A DNA stretch of 24,133 nt from assembly GCA_018399395.1 (NCBI GenBank), contig JAGYOI010000003.1:1-24133 (forward strand), given 5' to 3'. A model generated the notes under the pieces. That model did no database searches, was not told where the DNA came from, and saw only the letters and a program-made list of their open reading frames with translations. Positions 15,263 to 24,133 of the stretch are shown here, piece by piece; positions within the stretch are counted from its first letter, which is position 1; every line of letters starts with the position of its first letter. Both the position numbers and the translations under genes were made by a program. The stretch comes from Prolixibacteraceae bacterium (GTDB lineage: Bacteria > Bacteroidota > Bacteroidia > Bacteroidales > Prolixibacteraceae).

Positions 15263-16366
15263 ATGAACGAATTTATTGTATCAGCTCGAAAATACAGGCC
15301 TTCAACATTTTCAACAGTAGTAGGGCAGAAGTCGATTACTTCGACCTTGAAAAATGCCATTAAAAACAATCAAATGGCACATGCCTACTTGTTTTGCGGA
15401 CCACGAGGCGTTGGCAAAACCACCTGTGCACGTATTTTTGCAAAAACAATAAACTGTCAGAATATTACCGAAGACAACGAACCTTGCAACGAATGCGAAT
15501 CGTGCCTGGCATTTAACGAAAACCGTTCGTATAATATACACGAGCTTGATGCAGCTTCAAACAACTCGGTTGAAGACATCAGGGTATTAATTGACCAGGT
15601 GAGGGTTCCGCCTCAGTTAGGAAATTATAGTGTGTATATCATTGACGAGGTACACATGTTATCTCAGGCTGCATTTAATGCCTTTCTGAAAACACTTGAG
15701 GAACCACCCAAACATGCCATTTTTATTTTGGCAACTACCGAAAAGCATAAAATATTGCCAACAATTCTATCACGATGCCAGATATTTGATTTTAGCCGGA
15801 TAAATATTAAAGATATCACTGAATACATTCTCCATGTTGCACAAAAAGAAAATGTACAAATTGATGAGGCCGGGGTAAATATTATAGCCCACAAGGCCGA
15901 TGGTGCCATGCGTGACGGACTGTCAATTTTCGATCAAATTGTTAGCTTCTCGGGTAGCACGATTAGTTATCAGGATGTAATATCGAACCTCAATGTACTT
16001 GATTACGACTATTATTTTAAACTAACCGATTACTTTTTATCTAATCAAATACCTGAAATATTAAATACCTTCAACGACATACTAGATCACGGGTTTGACG
16101 GCCATCATTTTATTAACGGGCTAAGTACTCACTTCAGGGACTTGCTGGTTAGTAAAGATGAAGCTACCCATAAACTACTTGAAGTAGGAGGGGAGATTCA
16201 GGAAAAATACAAAGTGCAGGCAAATTCGTGCGAGCAGGAGTTCTTGTTACAGGCCCTTGAAATTACCAATGATTGTGACTTAAAATATAAAACGAGTCAA
16301 AACAAACGCTTATTGGTTGAATTGTCGCTAATTAAAATTGCCCAGACAGCTCAAAAAAAAAAGTAG
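15263..16366 (+). CDS. dnaX: DNA polymerase III subunit gamma/tau, frame-0 (short, gamma-like) product
   Basis: DnaX is the clamp-loader ATPase that opens the sliding clamp and, in its tau form, links polymerase and helicase. The frame-0 product is 367 residues from ATG 15263 (MNEFIVSARKYRP, the usual N-terminus). It shows Walker A GPRGVGKT (46-53), four zinc-binding cysteines C65, C75, C78 and C81, Walker B with DEVH (128-131), and sensor/arginine-finger segments ATTEKHK and ILSRCQ (170-172). Domain III ends just before the stop. The frame terminates as CAA AAA AAA AAG TAG, directly after ten A residues, leaving ATPase domains I-III as in E. coli gamma. The tau-specific part continues in the -1 frame. 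Confidence 0.95.
   Translation: MNEFIVSARKYRPSTFSTVVGQKSITSTLKNAIKNNQMAHAYLFCGPRGVGKTTCARIFAKTINCQNITEDNEPCNECESCLAFNENRSYNIHELDAASNNSVEDIRVLIDQVRVPPQLGNYSVYIIDEVHMLSQAAFNAFLKTLEEPPKHAIFILATTEKHKILPTILSRCQIFDFSRINIKDITEYILHVAQKENVQIDEAGVNIIAHKADGAMRDGLSIFDQIVSFSGSTISYQDVISNLNVLDYDYYFKLTDYFLSNQIPEILNTFNDILDHGFDGHHFINGLSTHFRDLLVSKDEATHKLLEVGGEIQEKYKVQANSCEQEFLLQALEITNDCDLKYKTSQNKRLLVELSLIKIAQTAQKKK
16353..16366 (+). promoter_or_regulatory. dnaX A10 slippery site followed by frame-0 stop
   Basis: Ten consecutive A residues (16353-16362) and a G form, in frame, the heptamer A AAA AAG, the same as the E. coli dnaX frameshift site. TAG (16364-16366) follows at once. A -1 shift reads GTA GAT GAA onward and stays open for 207 codons to 16986. 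No Shine-Dalgarno-like stimulator upstream and only a weak GGAT/ATCC hairpin downstream are seen, so RNA-polymerase slippage on the A-run is at least as likely as ribosomal frameshifting. Confidence 0.7.
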
Positions 16367-16986
16367 ATGAAAATTTTGAGTCAGGGATACTTGATCCAAT
16401 TTTTTCAGATAAGGAGACAAAACAAACAGCACAAAAACAGGATCAAAAACCTGCAAAACAGCCTGTAAAATCCGAAACAGCTTCCCGCAACCCCAATAAA
16501 GTAGTTAAGAAGCGTCATTCAGATATGGGAATGCCTTCAATTTCCCGGGCACTGAATGGAAATGCTAACAAACAGGAAAAAAAGGAGCATGTAAAGGAAA
16601 AAGTTCAGCCGGAAGTACAACCAAAAGCTGATAAACCTTTTTCACATGAAGACATCAAAAACATCTGGCCCCAGTTTATTTCAAAATTCAAAGATCAGAT
16701 TCACCTTTACAAAACACTTGAGGCAACGCCACAATTAAAGGATAATGAGGTTATTATTGAAGTTGAGAATTCTGTTCAACAAGAAAAAATTCGTTCTTTG
16801 AAACCTGAAATCATTGGACATTTGAGCCGTAATTTACAAAACAGCAATATTGATGTTAAAGTTATACTCAACAAGAAGATAAATGAGAACAAGGCTTTAA
16901 CTGACGAACAAAAATTAAAAATGATGATTCAAAAGAATCCTGCCCTAATGTTATTTAAAAATAAATTCAACCTCGATTTCAACTAA
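16363..16986 (+). CDS. dnaX: tau-specific C-terminal part of DnaX (-1 frame)
   Basis: Read from GTA 16363 in the -1 frame, this segment encodes about 207 residues that continue DnaX, giving a tau of about 574 residues. It begins VDENFESGILDPIFSD. A Lys/Gln/Pro-rich linker follows (to about residue 90 of the segment), then a folded C-terminal domain starting at KPFSHEDIKNIWPQF and ending LMLFKNKFNLDFN, as in Bacteroidota DnaX. The first in-frame ATG (16525) lies mid-linker and lacks start features, so independent translation is unlikely. Its intact coding state shows selection to keep it expressed through the A10 site, unless the run is miscounted by one base. Confidence 0.85.
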   Translation, partial: VDENFESGILDPIFSDKETKQTAQKQDQKPAKQPVKSETASRNPNKVVKKRHSDMGMPSISRALNGNANKQEKKEHVKEKVQPEVQPKADKPFSHEDIKNIWPQFISKFKDQIHLYKTLEATPQLKDNEVIIEVENSVQQEKIRSLKPEIIGHLSRNLQNSNIDVKVILNKKINENKALTDEQKLKMMIQKNPALMLFKNKFNLDFN

Positions 16987-17054
16987 AATTGACATACGAT
17001 TGTTGACATAAGAGTAAATTGAAACAGTAAATTACAAACTAAAAATAATTGATT

Positions 17055-17570
17055 ATGTTAAAAGAAAAAATGGAAAAAGCGCTCAACGAGCAAATAAACA
17101 AAGAATTATACTCAGCTTATCTTTATTATTCGATGAGTGCCTATTCAGAATCACTTGGGATGGCCGGTATTGCCAACTGGATGAAAATTCAGGCACAGGA
17201 GGAATTAACACATGCCAACAAGTTTTTCGACTATATCCACGAACGTGATGGAAAAGTTACATTAACAGCAATCGATGCTGTTGACACTGAATTTGGAAGT
17301 GTTAAAGAAATGTTTGAAAAAGTTCTTGCACATGAGCAATTTGTTTCTGAGTCAATTAACAAACTTGTTGATATTTCAATTGAATTAAGCGACCACGCTT
17401 CACGAAGCATGTTAATGTGGTTTGTTGATGAACAGGTTGAAGAAGAAGCCAACGTTCAGGAAATTCTTGACCAGCTGGCAATGTTTGATGCAAAAGGGCA
17501 CGGACTGTTTATGCTTGATAAAGACTTAGGTGGCCGTACATTTGTTGATGAAACTGCTTCAGGTGAATAA
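17055..17570 (+). CDS. Ferritin (FtnA-type)
   Basis: The 171-residue cytosolic protein forms a 24-subunit iron-storage shell that oxidises Fe(II). All six E. coli FtnA ferroxidase residues are at the same positions: E17, E50, H53, E94, Q127 and E130, plus Y24. No haem-binding bacterioferritin methionine is evident and FtnA is the better match. I chose ATG 17055; an in-frame TTG two codons upstream (17049) is possible. The upstream 68 bp contains two TTGACATA copies (16989-16996 and 17003-17010). It is transcribed toward clpC, with a strong shared terminator between them. Confidence 0.96.
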   Translation: MLKEKMEKALNEQINKELYSAYLYYSMSAYSESLGMAGIANWMKIQAQEELTHANKFFDYIHERDGKVTLTAIDAVDTEFGSVKEMFEKVLAHEQFVSESINKLVDISIELSDHASRSMLMWFVDEQVEEEANVQEILDQLAMFDAKGHGLFMLDKDLGGRTFVDETASGE

Positions 17571-17583
17571 AATTTAAAAAAAC

Positions 17584-17622
17584 AGCATAAAAAAAAGCGG
17601 CTTGTGCCGCTTTTTTTATGCT
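17584..17622. terminator. Strong bidirectional terminator between ferritin and clpC
   Basis: A GC core, GCGGC-TTGT-GCCGC, is flanked by eight A residues (17589-17596) and seven T residues (17611-17617), with outer arms AGCAT and ATGCT. It works as an intrinsic terminator in both directions. The outer arm overlaps the clpC stop codon. Confidence 0.92.
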
Positions 17623-20131
17623 ATTTTGAAGGAAGTATCTTCATCTTTATTTTTTCATTTTTTGAGTCGAACCCAACAGATATGGTATCTCGTTCAGATA
17701 TGCCTGATTTAAGTATTACTTCAGCCATTTCATCTTCGAGCAACTTTTGAATAGCTCTTTTAAGCGGCCGTGCGCCATACTTTGGATCGAAGCCTTTTTT
17801 TGCAATATATTTCTTTGCAGCCGGTGATATCTTTAATTGGTAATCCAGGTTATGAACACGACTAAACAAGCTTTTCAATTCAATATCAATAATCTTCGTG
17901 ATATCCTCTTCACTTAAAGGATTAAACATTACCACATCATCAACACGGTTTAAAAATTCAGGTGCAAAAGCTTTTTTCAATGCTTTTTGAATTACATGGC
18001 TGGAATGCTCTGCGTCGATTGTATCGGGAGCAGTAAAGCCAACGCCGGTACCAAATTCGCTCAACTGGCGTGACCCAATGTTCGAGGTCATAATAATAAT
18101 TGTATTTTTAAAATCAACCCGTCGTCCCAAGCTGTCGGTTAACCGTCCTTCGTCCATCAATTGTAACAATATGTGAAATACATCAGGATGGGCTTTTTCA
18201 ATTTCATCAAGTAAAATTACGGAGTAGGGCTTTCTTCTTACTTTTTCAGTGAGTTGCCCCCCTTCCTCATATCCAACGTATCCCGGAGGTGCACCAACAA
18301 GGCGCGAAACCGCAAATTTCTCCATGTATTCACTCATATCGATACGGATAAGGGAATCGGTGGTGTCAAACAGATATTGTGCCAACACCTTTGCCAATTG
18401 TGTTTTTCCAACGCCGGTAGGGCCAAGGAAAATAAATGTACCGATGGGCTTGTTGGGATCTTTCAATCCGGCACGGTTGCGCTGTATGGCCCGAACAATT
18501 TTTTCAATTGCCTTATCCTGCCCAACTACGGCTCCTTTTAAATCTTTCCCCATTGAAAGTAGTTTCTTACTTTCGGCCTGTGCTACCCGCTGTACCGGTA
18601 TTCCCGACATCATAGCTACCACTTCGGCAACTTTATCTTCGGTAACAGATTCGCGGTGATTAATCAATTCGCGTTCCCAATCTTCTTTTTCCCGCTCCAA
18701 AAGCTGAATTAGGTTCTTCTCATCGTCACGATACTTTGCTGCTAATTCAAAGTCTTGATTTTTAACAGCTTTAATTTTTTCTTCGCGGGTATTTTCAATT
18801 TTTTCTTCAAGCTTTACAATTTTCTCAGGCACATTAATATTTGCAATATGAACCCTTGACCCGGCTTCATCTAATGCATCAATTGCTTTATCGGGCAAGT
18901 GCCTGTCGGTGATATAACGTTCAGTAAGGTTTACACAAGCAGCTATAGCCTTTTCAGAATAAAACACGTTGTGATGATCTTCGTATCGGCTTTTAATGTT
19001 ATTTATAATTTGTATTGTTTCATCAATTGAAGTGGGTTCAATCATCACTTTTTGGAAACGTCGTTCCAGTGCACCGTCTTTTTCAATGTTTTGTCGGTAT
19101 TCATCGAGTGTTGTTGCGCCGATGCATTGAATATCGCCCCTTGCCAATGCTGGTTTTAGCATATTGGCAGCATCAAGTGATCCGGTTGCCCCTCCGGCAC
19201 CAATTATCGTGTGTATCTCGTCGATAAACAGAATTACATTGTCAACTTTCGACAATTCATTTAAAATAGCTTTCATCCGTTCTTCAAACTGGCCGCGGTA
19301 TTTTGTTCCGGCTACTATTGAGGCTAAATCGAGCGTAACCACACGTTTGTCGAACAACACCCTCGATACCTTTTTCTCGATAATACGTATAGCTAACCCT
19401 TCGGCTATTGCAGATTTTCCTACTCCCGGCTCACCAATCAGTATCGGGTTATTCTTTTTCCGGCGGCTTAAAATTTGTGCCAGCCGCTCAATTTCTTTGT
19501 CGCGCCCAACAATAGGGTCAAGGCTTCCTTCTTCGGCCGCCTGTGTGATGTCGATACCAAAATTATCGAGAACTGGAGTTTCTGATTTTGGACTTCCACC
19601 CTGACTTTGTCCGCCGCCCTGAGGAGGCCTGGGAGGAAAAAAATCAGACTGGTCGTCATCGGGTTCACCCGGAAAATCAGATTTTGCTTCAGGTTTTTGT
19701 CTGGATTGTTCTTCCAACTGCGATTTTACCATATAATAGCTTATATTGTATTCCTTGAGTAAATTTGCAAAAACGGTTCCTTCATCTTTAAGTACAGCCA
19801 GCAACAAATGTCCCGAATTAATGGGGTAATTCCCCATTGAACGGGCTTCAAGATAAACCAGCTTTAACGTTTTTTCAACCGACTTTAACAACTGTATAGG
19901 TTGTCCCGGATCCAGGGGTAAATCTTCCCTGAATTCCATGTCAATCTCCTTTTTCAGCTCTGTTAAGTCAACCAATAGGTTTTTGAGAATACTAACAGCA
20001 ATTCCATCGCCATCCCGTAATATGCCCAGAAATACATGTTCAGGGCCAATATACTCGTTTCCAAGCCTGATGGCTTCTTCACGGCTGAAGTTTAAAATTT
20101 CTTTTATTTTTGGTGAAAATTTTGATTCCAT
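17621..20131 (-). CDS. clpC: ATP-dependent Clp protease ATP-binding subunit ClpC
   Basis: ClpC is a hexameric Hsp100 unfoldase that feeds proteins to ClpP for protein quality control. The 836 residues comprise two N-terminal Clp-N repeats (about 1-140), a Pro/Gly/Gln-rich linker (about 145-190), and AAA-1 with Walker A GEPGVGKS (233-240) and Walker B LFIDE (301-305). A middle domain with a UVR-like motif QDFELAAKYRDDEK (459-472) follows, which marks ClpC rather than ClpB. AAA-2 has Walker A GPTGVGKT (570-577) and Walker B VILLDE (638-643). The GVGF segment after NIGSRQLSEFGT fits the ClpP-binding loop. ATG 20131 (MESKFSPKIKE) is chosen over TTG 20143. clpP is not in the window. Confidence 0.96.
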   Translation of the reverse strand: MESKFSPKIKEILNFSREEAIRLGNEYIGPEHVFLGILRDGDGIAVSILKNLLVDLTELKKEIDMEFREDLPLDPGQPIQLLKSVEKTLKLVYLEARSMGNYPINSGHLLLAVLKDEGTVFANLLKEYNISYYMVKSQLEEQSRQKPEAKSDFPGEPDDDQSDFFPPRPPQGGGQSQGGSPKSETPVLDNFGIDITQAAEEGSLDPIVGRDKEIERLAQILSRRKKNNPILIGEPGVGKSAIAEGLAIRIIEKKVSRVLFDKRVVTLDLASIVAGTKYRGQFEERMKAILNELSKVDNVILFIDEIHTIIGAGGATGSLDAANMLKPALARGDIQCIGATTLDEYRQNIEKDGALERRFQKVMIEPTSIDETIQIINNIKSRYEDHHNVFYSEKAIAACVNLTERYITDRHLPDKAIDALDEAGSRVHIANINVPEKIVKLEEKIENTREEKIKAVKNQDFELAAKYRDDEKNLIQLLEREKEDWERELINHRESVTEDKVAEVVAMMSGIPVQRVAQAESKKLLSMGKDLKGAVVGQDKAIEKIVRAIQRNRAGLKDPNKPIGTFIFLGPTGVGKTQLAKVLAQYLFDTTDSLIRIDMSEYMEKFAVSRLVGAPPGYVGYEEGGQLTEKVRRKPYSVILLDEIEKAHPDVFHILLQLMDEGRLTDSLGRRVDFKNTIIIMTSNIGSRQLSEFGTGVGFTAPDTIDAEHSSHVIQKALKKAFAPEFLNRVDDVVMFNPLSEEDITKIIDIELKSLFSRVHNLDYQLKISPAAKKYIAKKGFDPKYGARPLKRAIQKLLEDEMAEVILKSGISERDTISVGFDSKNEKIKMKILPSK

Positions 20132-20288
20132 ATTTTTAACCAATCATTTTTAAAATTAGCATTGCTAATATATATAAAATCCACTCGTTTCAATTAATAA
20201 TACAACACAAATCGATAATTGTTGATATATTTTTCAAGTATGTTAATTTTTTCAATTAAACAATGTATTTATACGTGCAAAATTATGG

Positions 20289-20296
20289 TATTTTTG
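20289..20296 (+). promoter_or_regulatory. Candidate -7 element of gyrA
   Basis: TATTTTTG matches TAnnTTTG and ends 44 nt before the gyrA ATG. No -33 TTTG at 19 bp. Unusually for this window, a Shine-Dalgarno-like AAAGGA (20328-20333) lies in the leader 7 nt before the ATG. Confidence 0.45.
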
Positions 20297-20340
20297 TATT
20301 TTTAGACGTTTTTTTGAAGACTTAAAGAAAGGATTATTAT

Positions 20341-22851
20341 ATGCCTGATAGTGAAAGAATTATAAAGATTAATATTGAAGAGCAGATGAAATCTGCCTAC
20401 ATCGACTATTCGATGTCGGTTATTGTTTCGCGTGCTTTGCCCGATGTTAGAGATGGTTTTAAACCTGTACACCGGCGTGTACTATACGGAATGGGCGATT
20501 TGGGAATAACATCCAACAAATCATATAAAAAATCGGCCAGAATAGTGGGAGAGGTGTTAGGTAAATATCACCCTCACGGCGACTCCTCAGTTTACATGAC
20601 CATGGTTCGTATGGCCCAACACTGGTCGTTACGCTACCCCTTAGTTGATGGTCAGGGTAACTTTGGTTCGGTTGATGGTGACAGCCCTGCTGCCATGCGT
20701 TATACCGAAGCACGCTTATCAAAAATTGCCGAAGAAACATTGGCTGACCTTGAAAAAGACACTGTTGATTTCAATCCCAACTTTGACGAAACACTCAAAG
20801 AGCCTTCGGTTTTGCCTACACGTATTCCCAACTTACTCGTAAACGGAGCTTCGGGTATTGCTGTAGGTATGGCAACCAATATGCCGCCCCATAACCTGGT
20901 GGATGCTATTGAAGCCATAAAAGCTTATATCGATAATCGTGACATTGAAATTGACGATTTAGTTGACATCATCAAAGCGCCTGATTTTCCTACAGGTGGG
21001 ACAATTTACGGATACGAAGGAGTACGTGAAGCCTACCGAACGGGGAGGGGCAGGGTTGTAATACGTGGAAAATCGCATATTGAAACCACCAGTACCGGAA
21101 AAGAACAAATAATTATCACTGAAATACCTTATCTGGTTAACAAAGCGGAATTAATTGTAAAAATTGCCGACCTGGTTAATGACAAGAAAATTGAAGGTAT
21201 ATCTAATGTTAACGATGAATCGGACCGTAATGGTATGCGCATCGTTATTGATGTTAAAAAAGACAGCATATCAAATGTAGTACTCAACAAATTGTATAAG
21301 TTTACATTGTTGCAGTCTTCATTCAGTGTTAACAATATCGCGTTGGTTAAGGGGCGCCCCAAAATGTTAAACCTTAAAGATTTAATTTATCATTTTGTTG
21401 AACACAGGCACGATGTGGTCATCCGTCGTACAAAATATGAATTGGACCAGGCAGAAAAACGGGCTCACATACTTGAAGGTTTAATCATTGCCAGCGACAA
21501 TATCGACGAGGTTATAAAAATAATCAGGGGTTCATCAAATGCTGAAGAAGCCCGAACCCGCTTAATCGACACTTTTGAACTTTCAGAAGTACAGGCCAGG
21601 GCAATCGTTGAAATGCGGTTGAGACAACTTACCGGGCTGGAGCAAGACAAACTTCGCTCGGAATACGATGAAATAAAGAAAACGATAGATTATTTGAAAT
21701 CCATCCTTGAAAATGAATGGATGAGGATGGACATAATAAAAGAAGAACTTAATGAAGTTACAGCGGCATATCCAGAGGGAAGGCGTACCGATATCGTACC
21801 AAATGCCGAAGAATTTAATCCGGAGGATTTCTATGCCGATGAAGAAATGTTGATCACCATATCACATTTAGGCTATATTAAGCGTACACCGCTTACCGAA
21901 TTCAGGACACAAACCAGGGGAGGCATCGGTTCAAAAGCCGGAACAACCCGTGATGAAGATTTCCTCGAACACATGTTTATTGCCACAATGCACAATACCA
22001 TTCTTTTATTCACAGAAAAAGGAAAGTGCTTCTGGCAAAAAGTTTATCAAATACCCGAGGGGTCACGTACATCTAAAGGCCGTGCTATTCAAAATTTATT
22101 GAATATTGAACAAGATGATAAGGTAATGGCCTTTATTAATGTAAAGACCCTGGCTGATGAAGATTACATTAATAACAACTTCATTATTATGGCTACCAAA
22201 AAGGGTATTATCAAAAAAACAAAACTTGAAGCATATTCACGTCCACGACAAAATGGCGTAAACGCTATAACGGTACGCGATGGCGACCAACTTTTAGAAG
22301 CACGTTTAACCGGCGGTAACCATGAAATTATGCTGGCTGTCCGTTCAGGTAAGGCCATACGCTTCAACGAGAATATTGTAAGGGCTATCGGACGAACAGG
22401 TTCAGGCGTTCGGGGCATATCGTTAGGCAGCAACGATGAAGTAGTTGGCATGATATGTGTTGAGAACGAAAGTGAAGATGTAATGGTTGTATCCGAAAAA
22501 GGATTTGGAAAACGTTCAAGAATTGTTGATTACAGAATCACGAACCGGGGTGGAAAAGGTGTTAAAACCATAAATGTTACCGAAAAAACAGGCGCACTTG
22601 TTGCCATAAAAAGTGTAACCGACGATGATGATTTGATGATTATCACCGAAAAAGGCATAACAATAAGAATGGCCATTAATTCAGTCCGCCTGATGGGGCG
22701 TGCCGCACAAGGTGTAAAACTCATCAATTTGAGAAATGGTGACAAAATTGCATCGATAGCCCGTGTGAGCATTAGTGATGAAGTAGAAGAAGCAACCGAA
22801 ATAGAAAACGGAGATTCTGATACCGAAGAAACAACAGAAACAAATGAATAA
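20341..22851 (+). CDS. gyrA: DNA gyrase subunit A
   Basis: GyrA cleaves and religates DNA during ATP-driven negative supercoiling. The 836 residues begin [33 protein letters not shown], with the catalytic tyrosine Y121 in AMRYTEARL. The quinolone pocket reads [11 protein letters not shown] (79-88): S82 corresponds to E. coli S83, while M86 takes the place of D87. Tower and coiled-coil regions follow, then a C-terminal beta-pinwheel with repeated GxxKRT/GKRS-like blades and an acidic tail. The GyrA-box position reads QTRGGIG against QRRGGKG in E. coli. GyrA is preferred over ParC because of the N-terminus and full six-blade-like C-terminus, but the degenerate box leaves a small doubt. The next gene follows after 37 bp and may be cotranscribed. 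Confidence 0.93.
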   Translation: MPDSERIIKINIEEQMKSAYIDYSMSVIVSRALPDVRDGFKPVHRRVLYGMGDLGITSNKSYKKSARIVGEVLGKYHPHGDSSVYMTMVRMAQHWSLRYPLVDGQGNFGSVDGDSPAAMRYTEARLSKIAEETLADLEKDTVDFNPNFDETLKEPSVLPTRIPNLLVNGASGIAVGMATNMPPHNLVDAIEAIKAYIDNRDIEIDDLVDIIKAPDFPTGGTIYGYEGVREAYRTGRGRVVIRGKSHIETTSTGKEQIIITEIPYLVNKAELIVKIADLVNDKKIEGISNVNDESDRNGMRIVIDVKKDSISNVVLNKLYKFTLLQSSFSVNNIALVKGRPKMLNLKDLIYHFVEHRHDVVIRRTKYELDQAEKRAHILEGLIIASDNIDEVIKIIRGSSNAEEARTRLIDTFELSEVQARAIVEMRLRQLTGLEQDKLRSEYDEIKKTIDYLKSILENEWMRMDIIKEELNEVTAAYPEGRRTDIVPNAEEFNPEDFYADEEMLITISHLGYIKRTPLTEFRTQTRGGIGSKAGTTRDEDFLEHMFIATMHNTILLFTEKGKCFWQKVYQIPEGSRTSKGRAIQNLLNIEQDDKVMAFINVKTLADEDYINNNFIIMATKKGIIKKTKLEAYSRPRQNGVNAITVRDGDQLLEARLTGGNHEIMLAVRSGKAIRFNENIVRAIGRTGSGVRGISLGSNDEVVGMICVENESEDVMVVSEKGFGKRSRIVDYRITNRGGKGVKTINVTEKTGALVAIKSVTDDDDLMIITEKGITIRMAINSVRLMGRAAQGVKLINLRNGDKIASIARVSISDEVEEATEIENGDSDTEETTETNE

Positions 22852-22888
22852 AAAAAATAGTTAAATTAAAACAGAAAATTCAATTGCT

Positions 22889-24067
22889 ATGAAAAGAATT
22901 GGAATATTATTGACAGTACTTTTTATAACCACTGCCATATTTGCCCAGAAGGGTAAAGTTACCAGTGCGTTGAGTTATAAAGATTCAGGAGAATTAGAGA
23001 AAGCATGGGAAACCATTGAAGAAACCATTGACCCTGAGAACAATCGATCAAAACGATCAATTGACTGGCCAAGAACATGGGAGGCCAGAGGTGAAATTTT
23101 ACGTGAAATTCATCGTCAGGGGAAAACTGAAATCGTAGATGACCCGTTGTTCAAGGCCTTGGAATCGTTCAAAAAAGGTATTGAGTTAGACGACAGGGAT
23201 CGTTACACTAAGAGTATTGTAGTTGATTTGAAGCTTTTACAAATTGATTTTTCAAATTTCGCGATTAAAAACTTTCAAAGTGAGGATTTCGATACAGCAC
23301 TTAAAAGTTTTGAAAAATATTTAGAAATTTCAAACCTGCAGCCGGTAATAGAGAGCATGGAAGCCGAATTTCTTGATACCGCCATTATTTACAATACCGG
23401 CTTAACAGCGTATAAAGCCGAAAACTGGGAAAAAGCTATTGAGTATTTCCTACAGTCAGCTGAAGTTGACTATAACGGACCCGAAAGTTATCAGTTTTCT
23501 TACAATGCTTATCAGGAAATGGGCGATTCTGCAAAAGCTGTAGAGACGTTACAAGAAGGATTTGAGAAATATCCTGGTAGTGAGCCACTAATTGTAGCAT
23601 TGATAAACTATTATATTGAAACCGGAAATGCAAATGATGCTGTAAATTATTTGGATAAAGCAATTAAGCAAAACCCAAAAAATGTTTCGTATTATACAGC
23701 TAAAGGAAGCACATTGGAGAAACTCGGTAAAGAAGATGAAGCCATTGAAGTTTACATGGAAGCAATTGAAAGGGACAGCACCTTATTTACTCCATATTAC
23801 AACCTGGGCGTAATTCATTACAATAACGGTGTAGAAGTTATGAATGAAGCAAGTCAAATTCCACCTGATGCTACCGAAGAATATGATGCTAAAATTGAAG
23901 AAGGAAAAAACCACCTACAAAATGCATTACCATATATGGAAAGGGCCTATGATATAGATTCAACTGAAATGGCCATTATGGAATCACTTCGTCAGATTTA
24001 CTATCGTTTAAAGATGAACGACAAGTATGACAAAATCAACGAAAAGATCAAAAGCATATCACAATAG
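22889..24067 (+). CDS. Exported TPR-repeat protein, function unknown
   Basis: The 392-residue protein has a signal peptide (1-19, cleaved before or after QKG). The rest is mostly alpha-helical, with several tetratricopeptide units best seen at about 170-205 (YNTGLTAYKAENWEKAIEYFLQSAEV), 205-240, 240-272 (YIETGNANDAVNYLDKAIKQNP) and 273-306 (AKGSTLEKLGKEDEAIEVYMEAIERD). A further degenerate unit near the C-terminus includes an acidic insertion (about 320-345). TPRs mediate protein-protein contacts, so this is likely a periplasmic or outer-membrane-associated scaffold. No enzymatic motif is visible. It lies 37 bp after gyrA with no terminator between them and ends in its own terminator. No specific function can be assigned. 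Confidence 0.88.
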   Translation: MKRIGILLTVLFITTAIFAQKGKVTSALSYKDSGELEKAWETIEETIDPENNRSKRSIDWPRTWEARGEILREIHRQGKTEIVDDPLFKALESFKKGIELDDRDRYTKSIVVDLKLLQIDFSNFAIKNFQSEDFDTALKSFEKYLEISNLQPVIESMEAEFLDTAIIYNTGLTAYKAENWEKAIEYFLQSAEVDYNGPESYQFSYNAYQEMGDSAKAVETLQEGFEKYPGSEPLIVALINYYIETGNANDAVNYLDKAIKQNPKNVSYYTAKGSTLEKLGKEDEAIEVYMEAIERDSTLFTPYYNLGVIHYNNGVEVMNEASQIPPDATEEYDAKIEEGKNHLQNALPYMERAYDIDSTEMAIMESLRQIYYRLKMNDKYDKINEKIKSISQ

Positions 24068-24077
24068 AGTAAAAAAC

Positions 24078-24115
24078 AAAAAAGAGCCGGGATGGGAACG
24101 TTCCGGTTTCTTTTT
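24078..24115 (+). terminator. Intrinsic terminator after the TPR gene
   Basis: AAAAAGA-G-CCGGGA (from 24078) pairs with TTCCGG-TT-TCTTTTT (to 24115), with a small internal mismatch and a T-rich 3' side, 11 bp after the TPR stop codon. The loop holds an alternative self-complementary GGAACGTTCC. Confidence 0.8.
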
Positions 24116-24133
24116 GAAATATTATTTAACTTA

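Noticed and set aside
16364..16986. dnaX as a frameshifted pseudogene with a separate hypothetical gene at 16525-16986
   Set aside because: The gene is essential, the only disruption is at an A10 slippery run with the E. coli heptamer in register, and the downstream frame is an intact DnaX C-terminus. Expression through slippage or a homopolymer miscount explains it better than decay.
18249..19604. Plus-strand open frames of up to 146 codons
   Set aside because: Antisense to clpC, whose conserved motifs run through the whole region.
20580..20605. Met at the GyrA position equivalent to E. coli D87 as a quinolone-resistance mutation
   Set aside because: This position varies between phyla and the neighbouring S82 is wild type, so no resistance call is justified.
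1..24133. CRISPR array, prophage, insertion sequence, tRNA or defence system
   Set aside because: No regularly spaced repeats, no transposase or integrase frames, no cloverleaf-like segments and no defence-gene motifs were found. All larger frames are recognisable housekeeping or envelope genes.

Overview
The window is chromosomal DNA from a member of the Bacteroidota. The evidence is the Bacteroidota type of LptD, a TonB-dependent receptor with a CarboxypepD_reg-like N-terminal domain, several copies of the Bacteroidota promoter -7 element TAnnTTTG (one with a correctly spaced -33 TTTG ahead of pheT), few Shine-Dalgarno sequences and AT-rich intergenic DNA. A Marinilabiliales/Bacteroidales-like lineage is a guess from protein style only. 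The content is almost entirely core genome. I see no prophage, insertion sequence, CRISPR array, tRNA or rRNA.

Layout. Positions 1-2476 (minus) hold lptD, cut by the window edge. Divergent from it is an exported N-acetylmuramoyl-L-alanine amidase (2645-3784). A 625-bp AT-rich, repeat-bearing gap leads to dnaA (4410-5840), which ends in a clear intrinsic terminator. Next come the C-terminal remnant of a DMT/EamA transporter and, overlapping its stop codon, a YigZ/IMPACT-family gene. A 215-bp leader containing a candidate 24-codon leader ORF and an intrinsic terminator precedes pyrB-pyrI and a GAF-domain gene. Convergent to this operon is pheT (8833-11289, minus), preceded on the same strand by a LysE-family exporter (11424-12062).

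From 12158 a TonB-dependent receptor runs plus-strand and overlaps tail to tail with an exported glutathione peroxidase (minus). dnaX follows (15263-16986). Its reading frame is split at a run of ten A residues, so the short gamma-like form is read in frame 0 and the long tau form needs a -1 shift or transcriptional slippage. Ferritin (17055-17570) and clpC (17621-20131, minus) converge on a shared bidirectional terminator. gyrA (20341-22851) and a secreted or periplasmic TPR protein (22889-24067) finish the window.

Functional themes are replication (dnaA, dnaX, gyrA), pyrimidine synthesis (pyrBI), cell-envelope assembly and remodelling (lptD, amidase, TonB receptor), translation (pheT), and stress or iron handling (Gpx, ferritin, ClpC, GAF protein). 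The most notable signals are two possible recoding or attenuation devices: the dnaX A10 slippage site, and a pyrBI leader that resembles the enterobacterial pyrL attenuator in layout.
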